Shown: positions 45,765-54,158 of the stretch, one piece after another | How the letters are laid out: the number at the start of each line of letters is the position of its first letter | Numbering within the stretch: position 1 is the first letter of the stretch | Assembly (NCBI RefSeq): GCF_014698735.1 | Contig: NZ_JACJTQ010000003.1 | Span: 1-64,000 of the forward strand | Source: Anabaena catenula FACHB-362 | Lineage (GTDB): Bacteria; Cyanobacteriota; Cyanobacteriia; Cyanobacteriales; Nostocaceae | Direction: 5' to 3' | Length of the DNA: 64,000 nt | Position numbers and translations under genes: made by a program | The notes under the pieces: generated by a model | Databases searched by the model: none | The model's input: only the letters and a program-made list of their open reading frames with translations | Told to the model about the DNA's origin: nothing

Positions 45765-46247
45765 ATGATTATTCTTTTAATGGGTGTCTCTGGTTCTGGT
45801 AAAACTAGCATTGGTAAACTTTTAGCAGAATCACTAAACTGGGAATTTAGCGACGCTGATACATTTCACCCACCAGCTAACATCGAAAAAATGCAGGGTG
45901 GTATTCCCCTCAATAATGACGATAGAATGCCTTGGTTAGAAGATTTACAAACCCAGATCAAAATTTGGCAACAAGAAAATAAAAATGTGATTTTAGCCTG
46001 TTCTGCCCTTAAAGCTAGTTATCGGCAAATGCTGATCATTAATAACTGTGTTCAGCTAGTTTATCTCAAAGGTGCGTTTGATGTGATTGAAAAACGGCTA
46101 AAAACAAGACAAAATCACTTTATGACCGAAAAGCTCCTCAAAAGCCAGTTTTATGACCTTGAAGAGCCAAATAATTGTATCTGCGTTGATGTTTCTGAAT
46201 CGCCTGAAGTGATTGTAGAGAAGATTATCACTGCTTTAGAGATTTAG
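45765..46247 (+). CDS. gntK: Gluconokinase
   Basis: 160 residues with a P-loop GVSGSGKT (7-14) and the gluconate-binding stretch FSDADTFHPPANIEKMQGGIP (residues about 33-53; only partly quoted as DADTFHPPANIEKM), then DDRMPWLEDL and ACSALKASYR. These are diagnostic of GntK, which feeds gluconate into the oxidative pentose phosphate pathway. It converges with a PfkB sugar kinase gene; their stop codons overlap (TTAG at 46244-46247). Confidence 0.93.
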   Translation: MIILLMGVSGSGKTSIGKLLAESLNWEFSDADTFHPPANIEKMQGGIPLNNDDRMPWLEDLQTQIKIWQQENKNVILACSALKASYRQMLIINNCVQLVYLKGAFDVIEKRLKTRQNHFMTEKLLKSQFYDLEEPNNCICVDVSESPEVIVEKIITALEI

Positions 46248-47224
46248 GCCAGTTGATGAGAAGCTAGAAAAGCATCGACTTCAGCCGCAGTAGGTTGGGA
46301 AGCGATCGCACCTGGTTTAAGAGTAGTCAGCGCCCCCACAGCACTGGCATAGGTTATAACTCGTTTTGCGGTTTCTCCATCCCTCAAATTTTGAATACCA
46401 GATTGATGTAATTGATGGATAAACCCAGCCAAAAAGCTATCTCCCGCACCCGTAGTATCAACAACAGGTATAGAAAATGCAGGTAATTTGCCCTCATTCT
46501 CACCTAAACAATAAGCGCAACCATTTTCACCATCTGTCACCAAAACCCCTTCTAATGTATTCAAGCGATAAGTAATCGCTCCAGGGTCTGTAGTATTAAA
46601 TAACCATTCTGCTTCTTCTTTTGTCAATTTAAGAAAATCAAATCTCTTTAATAATGCGTGAATTTTTGCCTTGGCTGTATTTTCATCTTGCCAAAATACT
46701 GGTCGCCAATTTACATCAAGAATAATTTTCAGGTCATATTGTTCTGCTAACTCTAAGGCTCGCAAAACAGCTTGCTCACTTTCAGGATAGGCCAGTTCTA
46801 AAGTTCCTACTACCAAAAAGTCGGCTTCATCAAACAGGGAATGTGGTAATTGCTTGGCTTGAAGACGGGTATCGGCAAATTCTGAAGTCTCATATTCGCC
46901 AAATCCGGCAAAAGTGCGATCGCCTGCCAAATCCCTAGTAACATAAACTTGTCGCGTTGGTGCTGTAGGATGACGTTGCACACCTGTTATATCTACACCT
47001 ACATCTTGCAATAGCTTCACCAGAGTATTACCAGGTTCATCCTCTCCTACTGCGCCAATAAACCCTGCTGGCGTTCCCAACTTCACTAAAGCACAAGCGA
47101 CATTAGCAGGCGCTCCCCCTGGGTAGGGAGTCCAAGACTGCACTTCTTCTAGCTTTAGCCCCAATTGATCAGCTAAACAATCAAACAAAACTTCGCCAAG
47201 GCACAAAACACGGGGATTACTCAT
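46244..47224 (-). CDS. PfkB-family sugar kinase (fructokinase-like)
   Basis: 326 residues. It contains the ribokinase-fold signatures PGGAPANVACALVKLG (35-50) and DTTGAGDSFLAGF (256-268) with catalytic D262, plus VNWRPVFW. The sequence resembles fructokinases involved in sucrose use. The start codon is 4 bases from the window's CDS edge with no upstream in-frame alternative. It overlaps gntK by four bases at convergent 3' ends, and both act on hexose-derived substrates. Confidence 0.9.
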   Translation of the reverse strand: MSNPRVLCLGEVLFDCLADQLGLKLEEVQSWTPYPGGAPANVACALVKLGTPAGFIGAVGEDEPGNTLVKLLQDVGVDITGVQRHPTAPTRQVYVTRDLAGDRTFAGFGEYETSEFADTRLQAKQLPHSLFDEADFLVVGTLELAYPESEQAVLRALELAEQYDLKIILDVNWRPVFWQDENTAKAKIHALLKRFDFLKLTKEEAEWLFNTTDPGAITYRLNTLEGVLVTDGENGCAYCLGENEGKLPAFSIPVVDTTGAGDSFLAGFIHQLHQSGIQNLRDGETAKRVITYASAVGALTTLKPGAIASQPTAAEVDAFLASHQLA

Positions 47225-47575
47225 CTCATTTTTGATTTACGACTTGGGATTATGAATATGTATAAAATCTATAACAAACTTTATTCATTTGTCTCCAGTT
47301 ATTCATAGAATACAATAGCAATTTTTGTGACTAAATAGAGCGTATCTGCTTTTAAATTTCCAAATTTTTTACCTCAGTAGATAAGAAAATTTTGATGACA
47401 AAACGTACTATTTAATACAAAATATTTAATGGACTACATTAACCTCCAGATCAAATCCAAAGAAAATATGGACTTTGGTATTACTGGGAACATTTGTAAT
47501 GCCTACCTCTGAGAGAATCTTTTAGAATTAGGAATAGTGATTGAGTACATATACCAAGGGAGGAATAAATAAGTC
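47225..47575. other. Divergent spacer, AT-rich
   Basis: Lies between the leftward PfkB kinase and the rightward LuxR-type regulator. Both promoters must be here. No repeat element, hairpin or small gene was recognised. Confidence 0.5.
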
Positions 47576-47851
47576 ATGGCTGCTAGTGAGTCTGGGACCC
47601 CTGTTAGTCTGTCAGACAGAGAACTGCAAATTATCGACTTAGTGGCCGCTGGCTTAACTAACCAAGAGATTGCAGCCAAACTGGAGATCAGCAAACGTAC
47701 AGTTGATAACCATATCAGCAATATTCTCACCAAAACCAAGACCGATAACCGCGTCGCTTTGGTTCGTTGGGCTTTACAATGGGGAAAAGTATGCTTAAAC
47801 GATGTCAATTGCTGTACTCTTCCCAAGCATAACGATGAAACCGTTAGTTAG
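47576..47851 (+). CDS. pedR: Small LuxR-type regulator, PedR-like
   Basis: A 91-residue stand-alone LuxR-type helix-turn-helix protein (residues 10-68: LSDRELQIIDLVAAGLTNQEIAAKL and KRTVDNHISNILTKT) with no receiver domain. The end WALQWGKVCLNDVNCCTLP has cysteines C73, C79 and C80; the cyanobacterial regulator PedR is a small protein of this kind whose conserved cysteine is reduced by thioredoxin under high photosynthetic electron flow. Assignment rests on size and this C-terminal signature. Confidence 0.8.
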   Translation: MAASESGTPVSLSDRELQIIDLVAAGLTNQEIAAKLEISKRTVDNHISNILTKTKTDNRVALVRWALQWGKVCLNDVNCCTLPKHNDETVS

Positions 47852-48271
47852 TCGATAGCTATTATTCCTGTCTGGTGTGCTGAAAAGTCAATTTTGAGGT
47901 TTACTGATTGTTCTCCTCCTCACTCCTCTTTTTCAGTGTGAACCTCTACCACAAGTTCCGCAACTTTCACTTAGCGGGAGTTGACGCTAAGGAATCAACT
48001 TTCTTTTCAGTATCGGAACCTGTATATCATAATTCCTCTTACAATTGGGCAAATCAGATAACCGAGGAAAGGCTCAAGGAATCAATAGACTTTTAGAAGA
48101 AGTCAGGGAAGGCATAAGGGGAAAAGGGTATAATTTGTATTTACTCTTTTCCCCACACCTTTATCTTTTTCAAAAAATTTCAAAAAATTATCCACAAAAA
48201 TTAGCAATAATCTAGTTGTACAAGCGCTACATTGGAAAGAAATCTATGTTGCTTTATCCGCTTGGGGGAAA
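47852..48271. other. Spacer without convincing gene
   Basis: A frame of 62 codons starts with TTG at 47908, but it has no Shine-Dalgarno, unusual composition and no recognised family. The rest is AT-rich with short A/T tracts near 48180. Confidence 0.55.
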
Positions 48272-48925
48272 ATGAATACTACTGCTTCTTTTCCAGATGG
48301 CTCATCTCCCTTTAACTTTTTGAACCTTGACTTTATAGCACCATCACCCAAGCAAGATGCTGAATTACTCAAACAGCTATCTTTTCTTCCTGGGTTGCAA
48401 GAAATTCTCATGCTGCGTCAGGTTCACGCCCTAGAACACGCTACTGTTTGGGTTCTCAGTGAAACTAAACACGCTTATTCCCCTTCAGGAAAGCCAACAA
48501 ATGTGCAATTGGATAACGAATTATTAGGCGGTTTGTCTACAGAAGATGGATTTTACCTTTACGGTAATGTGAATATCAGTCATTTGCGACGTGCGGTAAC
48601 ACTAGCCCAACATCGTCTCACCAGTGGAGAATGGGATTTAGCCGTGCATCCCCGTTGCGGTACAAATTTATCGGTAGCAATGCTATTAACTGCTGGATTA
48701 TCTGTAGGTGTGCATTTATTGCTACCATTTCGACCAATTGAACAACTCATAGGTTTAGGTTTAGCAGCGACAACAGCATCTGAACTTGCACCCTATTTAG
48801 GTTCTATCGCTCAACGTTATTTAACAACAGCTATCCCCTTTAACCTTGAGACTGAAAATATTATTCGGACACGTGATGATTGGGGACGTGAATCACATTT
48901 TGTCAAAGTGAAGTGGTGTGGATAA
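48272..48925 (+). CDS. DUF6391-type membrane protein
   Basis: 217 residues. A conserved HALEHATVWVLSE motif lies around residues 53-65, with two His and a Glu that could bind metal. A hydrophobic pair of helices (about 138-152 and 158-170) follows, then the C-terminal VKVKWCG. I recognise the pattern as a cyanobacterial protein family of unknown function (probably DUF6391). A TIR-free heptamer array begins 16 bases after its stop codon. Confidence 0.72.
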   Translation: MNTTASFPDGSSPFNFLNLDFIAPSPKQDAELLKQLSFLPGLQEILMLRQVHALEHATVWVLSETKHAYSPSGKPTNVQLDNELLGGLSTEDGFYLYGNVNISHLRRAVTLAQHRLTSGEWDLAVHPRCGTNLSVAMLLTAGLSVGVHLLLPFRPIEQLIGLGLAATTASELAPYLGSIAQRYLTTAIPFNLETENIIRTRDDWGRESHFVKVKWCG

Positions 48926-48941
48926 ATACTATGGCAGAATG

Positions 48942-49096
48942 CAGGATTCAGGATTCAGGATTCAGGATTCAGGATTCAGGATTCAGGAGTCAGGAGTCAG
49001 GATTCAGGAGTCAGGAGTCAGGAGTCAGGATTCAGGAGTCAGGAGTCAGGATTCAGGATTCAGGATTCAGGATTCAGGATTCAGGATTCAGGAGTA
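48942..49096 (+). repeat. Long mixed heptamer array (GGATTCA / GGAGTCA)
   Basis: About 22 heptamers in a row, all either GGATTCA or GGAGTCA. Blocks of ATT-type units flank an interior where both types alternate. It is followed by GGAGTAAAAGTCTTTTTC, text that also follows the arrays in the TATAGC and TACAGCAG elements. A chance open frame (48913-49149) reads through it as a seven-residue repeat and is not considered a gene. Confidence 0.93.
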
Positions 49097-49172
49097 AAAG
49101 TCTTTTTCTGTATGGTTTTTACCGTAAATTTTGTATCTTCTTCAAGTGAATACCGCTTATATTAATTGTGTT

Positions 49173-50171
49173 ATGAGAAAACTTTACTTTTTAGTTCCTG
49201 GTACAGATGGAAAATTTGCCTGTGGTGGTCTTTGGGCAGAGTTAAAAACAGTTAATTTGGCTCAACAGATTTGTAATGCGGAAGTTGTCACTTATCGTCA
49301 ACGCGAAAAAGGTCAGATTTTTCTGGATGATCTGCTCAAAGAAAACAACTTAAATGATGTTATTTTTGTGATTAGCTGGGGATTTGATATTGCTAAACTA
49401 GCGCCTAAACTGCAAAAGTATAATGTAATTTATCATGCTCACACTGCGGGTTATAATTTCAATCTACCGTCAGATATTCCCATCATTACAGTTAGCCGTA
49501 ACACGATGGGATATTGGGGACAAAAATCACCGAATTCTTTAATTTATTATTTACCTAATCAAATCGCTGATGAATTTACAAATTTGCATCTTGAGCGAGA
49601 TATTGATGTTTTAGTTCAAACTCGAAAATCTTCTGAATATTTAATCAAAGAATTAATTCCCGCATTGCAGCAAAAATGCAAAGTATTTGTCGTTGACTCT
49701 TATATCGAAGATTTACCGGGATTATTCAACCGAGCGAAAATTTATCTTTACGACTCCGCTGAATATTGGGCGCAACAAGGCGTTAGTGAAGGTTTTGGTT
49801 TACAACCAATGGAAGCCCTCGCTTGTGGTTGTCAAGTTTTTTCTAGTGTTAACGGTGGACTTTCTGATTACTTAGATCCTGGATTTAATTGCTATAAAAT
49901 TGCTGGCTATTCTTTAGAATATGATGTAAAAAGAATTTTAAAATCTTTAACATCTCCAGTTTCTTTAACGTTATCAACAGAGGTTTTATCAGAGTACCGG
50001 GCTGAGAATATTATTCAGCGATTTACAGTAATTTTGGTGGAAATAAATGAGTTTTTTGACAACAAAAGCCATTACTCAACAAAGATTCAAAATTTAACAA
50101 GATTGCGTTTAACAAAACTATTTATCCAAAGAGTATATAGTAAAGTGAAAAAGAAATTTTTTCAAAAATAA
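49173..50171 (+). CDS. Glycosyltransferase, GT-B fold (family 1/4-like)
   Basis: 332 residues. The C-terminal nucleotide-sugar-binding region carries GVSEGFGLQPMEALACGCQV (about 203-222) with the E...E pair of GT4-type enzymes, and ends with a basic tail. The N-terminal Rossmann half starts MRKLYFLVPGTDGKFACGGL. No signal or membrane segment. A TTG at 49131 would lengthen it by 14 residues. Followed 83 bases later by rfbB, so a role in surface polysaccharide or O-antigen-like synthesis is probable; donor and acceptor unknown. Confidence 0.85.
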   Translation: MRKLYFLVPGTDGKFACGGLWAELKTVNLAQQICNAEVVTYRQREKGQIFLDDLLKENNLNDVIFVISWGFDIAKLAPKLQKYNVIYHAHTAGYNFNLPSDIPIITVSRNTMGYWGQKSPNSLIYYLPNQIADEFTNLHLERDIDVLVQTRKSSEYLIKELIPALQQKCKVFVVDSYIEDLPGLFNRAKIYLYDSAEYWAQQGVSEGFGLQPMEALACGCQVFSSVNGGLSDYLDPGFNCYKIAGYSLEYDVKRILKSLTSPVSLTLSTEVLSEYRAENIIQRFTVILVEINEFFDNKSHYSTKIQNLTRLRLTKLFIQRVYSKVKKKFFQK

Positions 50172-50188
50172 TTCAACCAATATATATA

Positions 50189-50243
50189 AAATCCAAAATC
50201 CAAAATCTAATCCAAAATCTAATCCAAAATCCAAAATCTAAAA
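50189..50243 (+). repeat. ATCCAAA heptamer array
   Basis: Seven or so degenerate heptamers (ATCCAAA, ATCTAAT) fill the short spacer between the glycosyltransferase and rfbB genes. The last unit lies about 12 bases before the rfbB start codon. Confidence 0.85.
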
Positions 50244-50254
50244 TTTCTATTTCT

Positions 50255-51325
50255 ATGAGTCGTCGTTTACTAGTGACTGGGGGTGCGGGGTTTATTGGTG
50301 CGAATTTTGTACATCACTGGTGTCGGGTTTATCCAAATGACCGCGTGGTTGTTTTGGATGCTCTAACTTATGCTGGAAATCTCCTCAACTTGGAGTTAGT
50401 TCAGGAACACGAGAATTTTCGATTTGTCCAGGGAGATATATGCGATGGTTCTATTGTTGATAAAATTCTAGTAGAAGAAAATATTGATACAATAGCTCAT
50501 TTTGCTGCTGAATCTCATGTAGATCGTTCAATTCTTGCTCCTGGGGCTTTTGTACAAACTAATGTAGTGGGAACTTTTACCCTTTTAGAATCCTTCCGTC
50601 AACATTGGGAAACAAAAGCAAAACCAGATAATTATCTTTTTCTTCATGTTTCTACTGATGAAGTCTATGGTAGTTTATCCCCAAATGAACCGGCTTTCTC
50701 GGAAACTACAGCTTATGCTCCTAATAGTCCTTATTCAGCTTCAAAAGCTGGAAGTGATCACTTAGTTCGTGCTTATTACCATACTTATAAATTACCTGCA
50801 ATTATCACCAATTGCTCTAATAATTATGGGGCTTTTCAATTTCCAGAAAAGCTGATTCCCTTAATGTGCATCAATATTTTAATGGGTAAGCCATTACCAG
50901 TTTATGGAGATGGTAAAAATGTCCGAGATTGGCTTTATGTTGATGATCATTGTCATGCTTTAGATGTGATAATTCATCAAGGAAAACCGGGGAAGAATTA
51001 CAATATTGGCGGTAATAATGAAGTAGAAAATATCAGTCTGGTAAAAACTTTATGCCAAATTATGGACGAGTTAGCACCTGATTTACCAGTGCGTCCATCA
51101 GAAAAATTGATTACTTTTGTCAAAGATAGACCCGGACATGACCGACGATATGCAATTAATGCTCATAAGTTGAAAACTGAGCTTGGTTGGAGTCCTTCTG
51201 TGACAATTACCGAGGGTTTACGCCTCACAGTGCAATGGTATCTCGAAAATCATGATTGGTGGAAACCGCTGCTGTCTGAGGAATATCAAGACTATTATCG
51301 GCAAAATTACAGCAGCAGTGTATGA
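50255..51325 (+). CDS. rfbB: dTDP-glucose 4,6-dehydratase
   Basis: 356 residues of the extended SDR family. NAD-binding motif TGGAGFIG (8-15), catalytic T134, D135 and E136 in VSTDEVYGS, and Y160/K164 in SPYSASKAGSDH are present. The enzyme converts dTDP-glucose to dTDP-4-keto-6-deoxyglucose, the precursor of dTDP-rhamnose and other deoxysugars for surface polysaccharides. No rfbA, rfbC or rfbD lies in the window. The start codon is preceded by a heptamer array, not by a clear Shine-Dalgarno. Confidence 0.95.
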   Translation: MSRRLLVTGGAGFIGANFVHHWCRVYPNDRVVVLDALTYAGNLLNLELVQEHENFRFVQGDICDGSIVDKILVEENIDTIAHFAAESHVDRSILAPGAFVQTNVVGTFTLLESFRQHWETKAKPDNYLFLHVSTDEVYGSLSPNEPAFSETTAYAPNSPYSASKAGSDHLVRAYYHTYKLPAIITNCSNNYGAFQFPEKLIPLMCINILMGKPLPVYGDGKNVRDWLYVDDHCHALDVIIHQGKPGKNYNIGGNNEVENISLVKTLCQIMDELAPDLPVRPSEKLITFVKDRPGHDRRYAINAHKLKTELGWSPSVTITEGLRLTVQWYLENHDWWKPLLSEEYQDYYRQNYSSSV

Positions 51326-51434
51326 GTATCAATTAATCAATCAGATTCTCGACTTCTTTGAAAAATCGGGAATCTCAGGGCTAAAAACTCAAATGTCATG
51401 GAATCTTGATATAAATACCCCATCTAAAACTCTT

Positions 51435-51456
51435 TATGTCAGAGTTTCCTGACATA
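51435..51456. other. Perfect hairpin downstream of rfbB
   Basis: TATGTCAG and CTGACATA form an 8-bp stem with a six-base AGTTTC loop, about 110 bases after the rfbB stop. There is no T run, so an intrinsic terminator is uncertain. The rest of the 51326-51769 spacer contains nothing I recognise. Confidence 0.4.
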
Positions 51457-51769
51457 GTGATCCCCGAATGGCTAATAAATACGTCAAACAGACCAAAAAC
51501 CGTCTTTAGACCCCTTGCTCACTAGGCATGATTACCGGTTAATATCTATTTAACGAAAGCAAACCGCTGATCCCGAAGAAATGCTAATGATGGCAGGACG
51601 AGGAATCAAAAGTTTGTAAATCTCAATTTAAAAACAAACTAAAACACTTATAAACTGGGCAAAACCAGAAGTCAGGAATAAGAAATTCATCTGGGATAGG
51701 TGACATTTTAATAACCATTCTATAACCCGGGGAAATCATTTACCTTTAAAACTACTGGAGGCCAAATTA

Positions 51770-53023
51770 ATGGCAAAAGAACGCCCCCCGCTAGAGGAGA
51801 TGACATTACGGCAACTTCGTAAAGTTGCAAGTGAATTCGGTGTTTCTCGCTATAGCCGAATGCGTAAATCTCAATTGCTGGCATCGATTCAAGAAATCCA
51901 GCGCAACAAAGTTTCGCTTAGTCCATCTCGTTCACTGGAGGCACAGGAAACCGTGGAAGCAGCAAAGTTTGAATTAGGTCAGGAAGATCGTACTGGTGGC
52001 TCTCTAGCTGATGTGGATGAGGCACTTGCCGATTTACCAGCAGGTTATGGTGAAAGCCGCATTGTTTTATTACCTCGTGATCCTCAATGGGCTTACACAT
52101 ACTGGGATATTCCCAATGATCACAAAGAAGAACTTCGTCGTCAAGGCGGACAGACCCTAGCACTGCGGATTTATGATGTTACTGATATTAATATCGAACA
52201 TCAAAGCCCCCACAGTATTCAGGAATATCCTGCTGATGAACTAGCAAGAGAATGGTATTTACCAATTCCGGTGAGCGATCGCGATTATGTTATCGATATC
52301 GGTTATCGTACCGCAGATGGTCGTTGGTTGGTATTAGCTCGTTCTGCAAGAGTTCACATTCCTCCCGTCTATCCTTCCGACTGGATTGAAGATGTCTTCA
52401 TCACCGTAGACTTTGAAGAAGACTTGCGTGGTAAGACGAAGTATGAATTGGTTCCCCCCGCGAAGAAAATTGCCGCTACTGCTGCTCCTGGAACTGCAAA
52501 TGGCAACCCCATTTATGACCAAATCTTTGGTTTAGCAGAATCTGCCGAAGCACAACGGGTAGCCGGTTCTATATTCGGTTCCATGCAACACGTAGCCGGT
52601 TCTGTACGTCCAGAACAAGCTATCAGTTCCTATGTTTTCCCATCTGGTGTGGGTATGTGGGCAGTTCCTACCGTATCTGGTTTAACCATGTCCGGTGTAG
52701 GTATGTCTGGTGTTGGTTTCTCTGCTTCCGCAGTACCTGTACGTCCTCGTCAGTTCTGGTTAATTGCTGACGCTGAATTGATTGTATACGGTGCAACTGA
52801 ACCAGATGCGAATGTAACTATTGGTGGTCGTCCCATTAAACTCAATCCAGATGGTACATTCCGTTTCCAAATGTCCTTCCAAGATGGTTTAATTGATTAC
52901 CCAATTTTAGCTGTTGCTGCTGATGGTGAACAAAGCCGTTCAATTCACATGAAGTTTGAGCGTGAAACACCTTCTCGCAATACCAATACCAAAGAAGAAG
53001 CTGTTCTGGAATGGCTTTCGTAA
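51770..53023 (+). CDS. DUF4912 protein with Rho-N/SAP-like N-terminus
   Basis: 417 residues. The N-terminus (about 9-50) has MTLRQLRKVASEFGVSRYSR and resembles Rho_N/SAP nucleic-acid-binding helices. Residues 95-220 form the DUF4912 domain (IVLLPRDPQWAYTYWDIP, LRIYDVTDI, ADGRWLVLARS). A Gly/Val/Met-rich linker (about 265-320) leads to a C-terminal beta domain with QFWLIADAELIVYG and ATIGGRPIKLNPDG-like text. The strong Shine-Dalgarno GGAGG lies eight bases upstream of the ATG. Function unknown; the family is widespread in cyanobacteria. Confidence 0.88.
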   Translation: MAKERPPLEEMTLRQLRKVASEFGVSRYSRMRKSQLLASIQEIQRNKVSLSPSRSLEAQETVEAAKFELGQEDRTGGSLADVDEALADLPAGYGESRIVLLPRDPQWAYTYWDIPNDHKEELRRQGGQTLALRIYDVTDINIEHQSPHSIQEYPADELAREWYLPIPVSDRDYVIDIGYRTADGRWLVLARSARVHIPPVYPSDWIEDVFITVDFEEDLRGKTKYELVPPAKKIAATAAPGTANGNPIYDQIFGLAESAEAQRVAGSIFGSMQHVAGSVRPEQAISSYVFPSGVGMWAVPTVSGLTMSGVGMSGVGFSASAVPVRPRQFWLIADAELIVYGATEPDANVTIGGRPIKLNPDGTFRFQMSFQDGLIDYPILAVAADGEQSRSIHMKFERETPSRNTNTKEEAVLEWLS

Positions 53024-53078
53024 TTTTTGGATTTCACATTGAATTTTACATTACGCCATAACTGCAATTTTTAATAAT

Positions 53079-53111
53079 CCCCGCTATAGTCATCCTGTAG
53101 CGGTTTTTTTC
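53079..53111 (+). terminator. Intrinsic terminator, copy A
   Basis: CCGCTA and TAGCGG (53081-53103) form a stem with GTAGTCATCCTG-like loop text, followed by seven T. It ends the DUF4912 transcript. A near-identical structure occurs at 54099-54127, about one kilobase further on. Confidence 0.85.
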
Positions 53112-53231
53112 ATGATATGTACTTAAAAACCTGCTTTGCGAGCCGCAACAGCTGTTGACACCAATATTTATGAGGGGATTAGTGAGCGATCGCTGACAGA
53201 TACTTGTCTGATTGGCTTATCTGTTGTTATA

Positions 53232-53335
53232 TTATCTATAACTTCTGAAGTTATCTATAGCTTCTAAGAGCTTCTAAAATATTTGGTTTTTGACTGAGCG
53301 AGAATGTAACCTTAAGGTATCTATACTTTCTGAAG
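53232..53335. promoter_or_regulatory. Direct repeats upstream of the ribbon-helix-helix gene
   Basis: Three related boxes occur before the small regulator: TTATCTATAACTTCTGAAG (53232-53250), TTATCTATAGCTTCTAAG (53251-53268) and TATCTATACTTTCTGAAG (53318-53335, ending two bases before the ATG), plus a half box AGCTTCTAA. Ribbon-helix-helix proteins typically bind short direct or inverted repeats in their own promoters, so these are candidate autoregulatory operators. Confidence 0.55.
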
Positions 53336-53337
53336 CT

Positions 53338-53505
53338 ATGGGTCAAACTAAAAAGGCAAAAATTACATTTACTTGCTCACATGAACTACGAGAAGAGTTA
53401 GAAAGTATTGCAAATGCTGAAGATCGTACATTATCCAATCTTGTAGAACGGATGATTACACGAGCAATTCAGAGCTACAAACCTCAAGACCAGAAAGCCA
53501 GTTAG
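53338..53505 (+). CDS. Ribbon-helix-helix (CopG/Arc-like) DNA-binding protein
   Basis: 55 residues. The beta strand KAKITFTCSHE is followed by the helices LREELESIANAEDRTLSNLVERMI and TRAIQSYKP; this is the compact RHH fold. A TTG start at 53290 would add 16 residues, but ATG 53338 (MGQTKKAKITF) fits the family better. It is followed 27 bases later by a coiled-coil protein gene; RHH proteins with a small partner often form antitoxin/toxin or autoregulated accessory cassettes, but the partner here has no toxin-like sequence. Confidence 0.75.
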   Translation: MGQTKKAKITFTCSHELREELESIANAEDRTLSNLVERMITRAIQSYKPQDQKAS

Positions 53506-53532
53506 CCGCACGCACAGCCAGCAAAAATCGGC

Positions 53533-53979
53533 ATGACCAACCCACAGCCAGTAGACACCAACACCCGTCTAACCAACATCGACTCACACCTACAGCAGTT
53601 AGATGATGAGTTTGAGACTGTCAAACAGCTTTTGATATCAGCCGCTTCCTATGCTGAATCAGCCAATAATCGCATTGACAGGCTATCAGAAAGGCAAGAT
53701 ATCACCCAAAGACAGCTTGACGGGTTATCCGTAACAGTTCAAGTCATGGGTGAAAAAGTTCAAGTCATGGGTGAAAAAGTTGACAACTTTATTGTCAAAG
53801 TAGATGAGCAGTTTGACCGCTTAAGCCACAAAATTGATGATTTTGTGGATACAACCAAAGCGCGTAATGCTGTAGTAAATAATGTAGTTCTCGAATTACG
53901 AGATAGCCAACAATCAACAAATGCTGCTATAGAGAGGCTGGAGAGGATTTTAGAGCAATTACTGAGGCAAAAAGATTAA
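53533..53979 (+). CDS. Coiled-coil protein with internal tandem duplication
   Basis: 148 residues, predicted almost wholly helical with heptad-like pattern (SHLQQLDDEFETVKQLL, NRIDRLSERQDITQRQL, ERLERILEQLLRQ). VQVMGEK occurs twice in a row, encoded by a perfect 21-bp tandem repeat, which may change length between strains. No membrane segment, enzyme motif or signal peptide. It belongs to a group of Nostoc-type proteins with similar N-terminal text but no known function. Encoded directly after the ribbon-helix-helix gene. Confidence 0.72.
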   Translation: MTNPQPVDTNTRLTNIDSHLQQLDDEFETVKQLLISAASYAESANNRIDRLSERQDITQRQLDGLSVTVQVMGEKVQVMGEKVDNFIVKVDEQFDRLSHKIDDFVDTTKARNAVVNNVVLELRDSQQSTNAAIERLERILEQLLRQKD

Positions 53980-54098
53980 AGCGGATTGTGAATTCATTTA
54001 CTGTGATTTGTTTTGTATCGGACAGTTAGCAGATAAAATATTGCAGAGGATGATCAGGCAAGAAATTCAATGATTGATTTGTTAGATCCAGTAATAAT

Positions 54099-54127
54099 CC
54101 CCGCTATAGTAATTCTGTAGCGGTTTT
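54099..54127 (+). terminator. Intrinsic terminator, copy B
   Basis: CCGCTATAG and CTGTAGCGG around an AATT-containing loop, followed by TTTTTTT. The flanking text (AATAATCC before the stem) matches copy A at 53079-53111 almost exactly. It ends the small cassette. Confidence 0.85.
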
Positions 54128-54158
54128 TTTATGTGATCATAACCGCAGATAAACACAG

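Noticed and set aside
47908-48096. 62-codon frame after the PedR-like gene
   Set aside because: TTG start, no ribosome-binding site, no recognised family; treated as noncoding.
48913-49149. Open frame reading through the heptamer array (IQDSGFR repeats)
   Set aside because: It is composed almost entirely of the GGATTCA/GGAGTCA array and overlaps the end of the preceding gene; the periodic protein results from a 7-bp repeat without stop codons.
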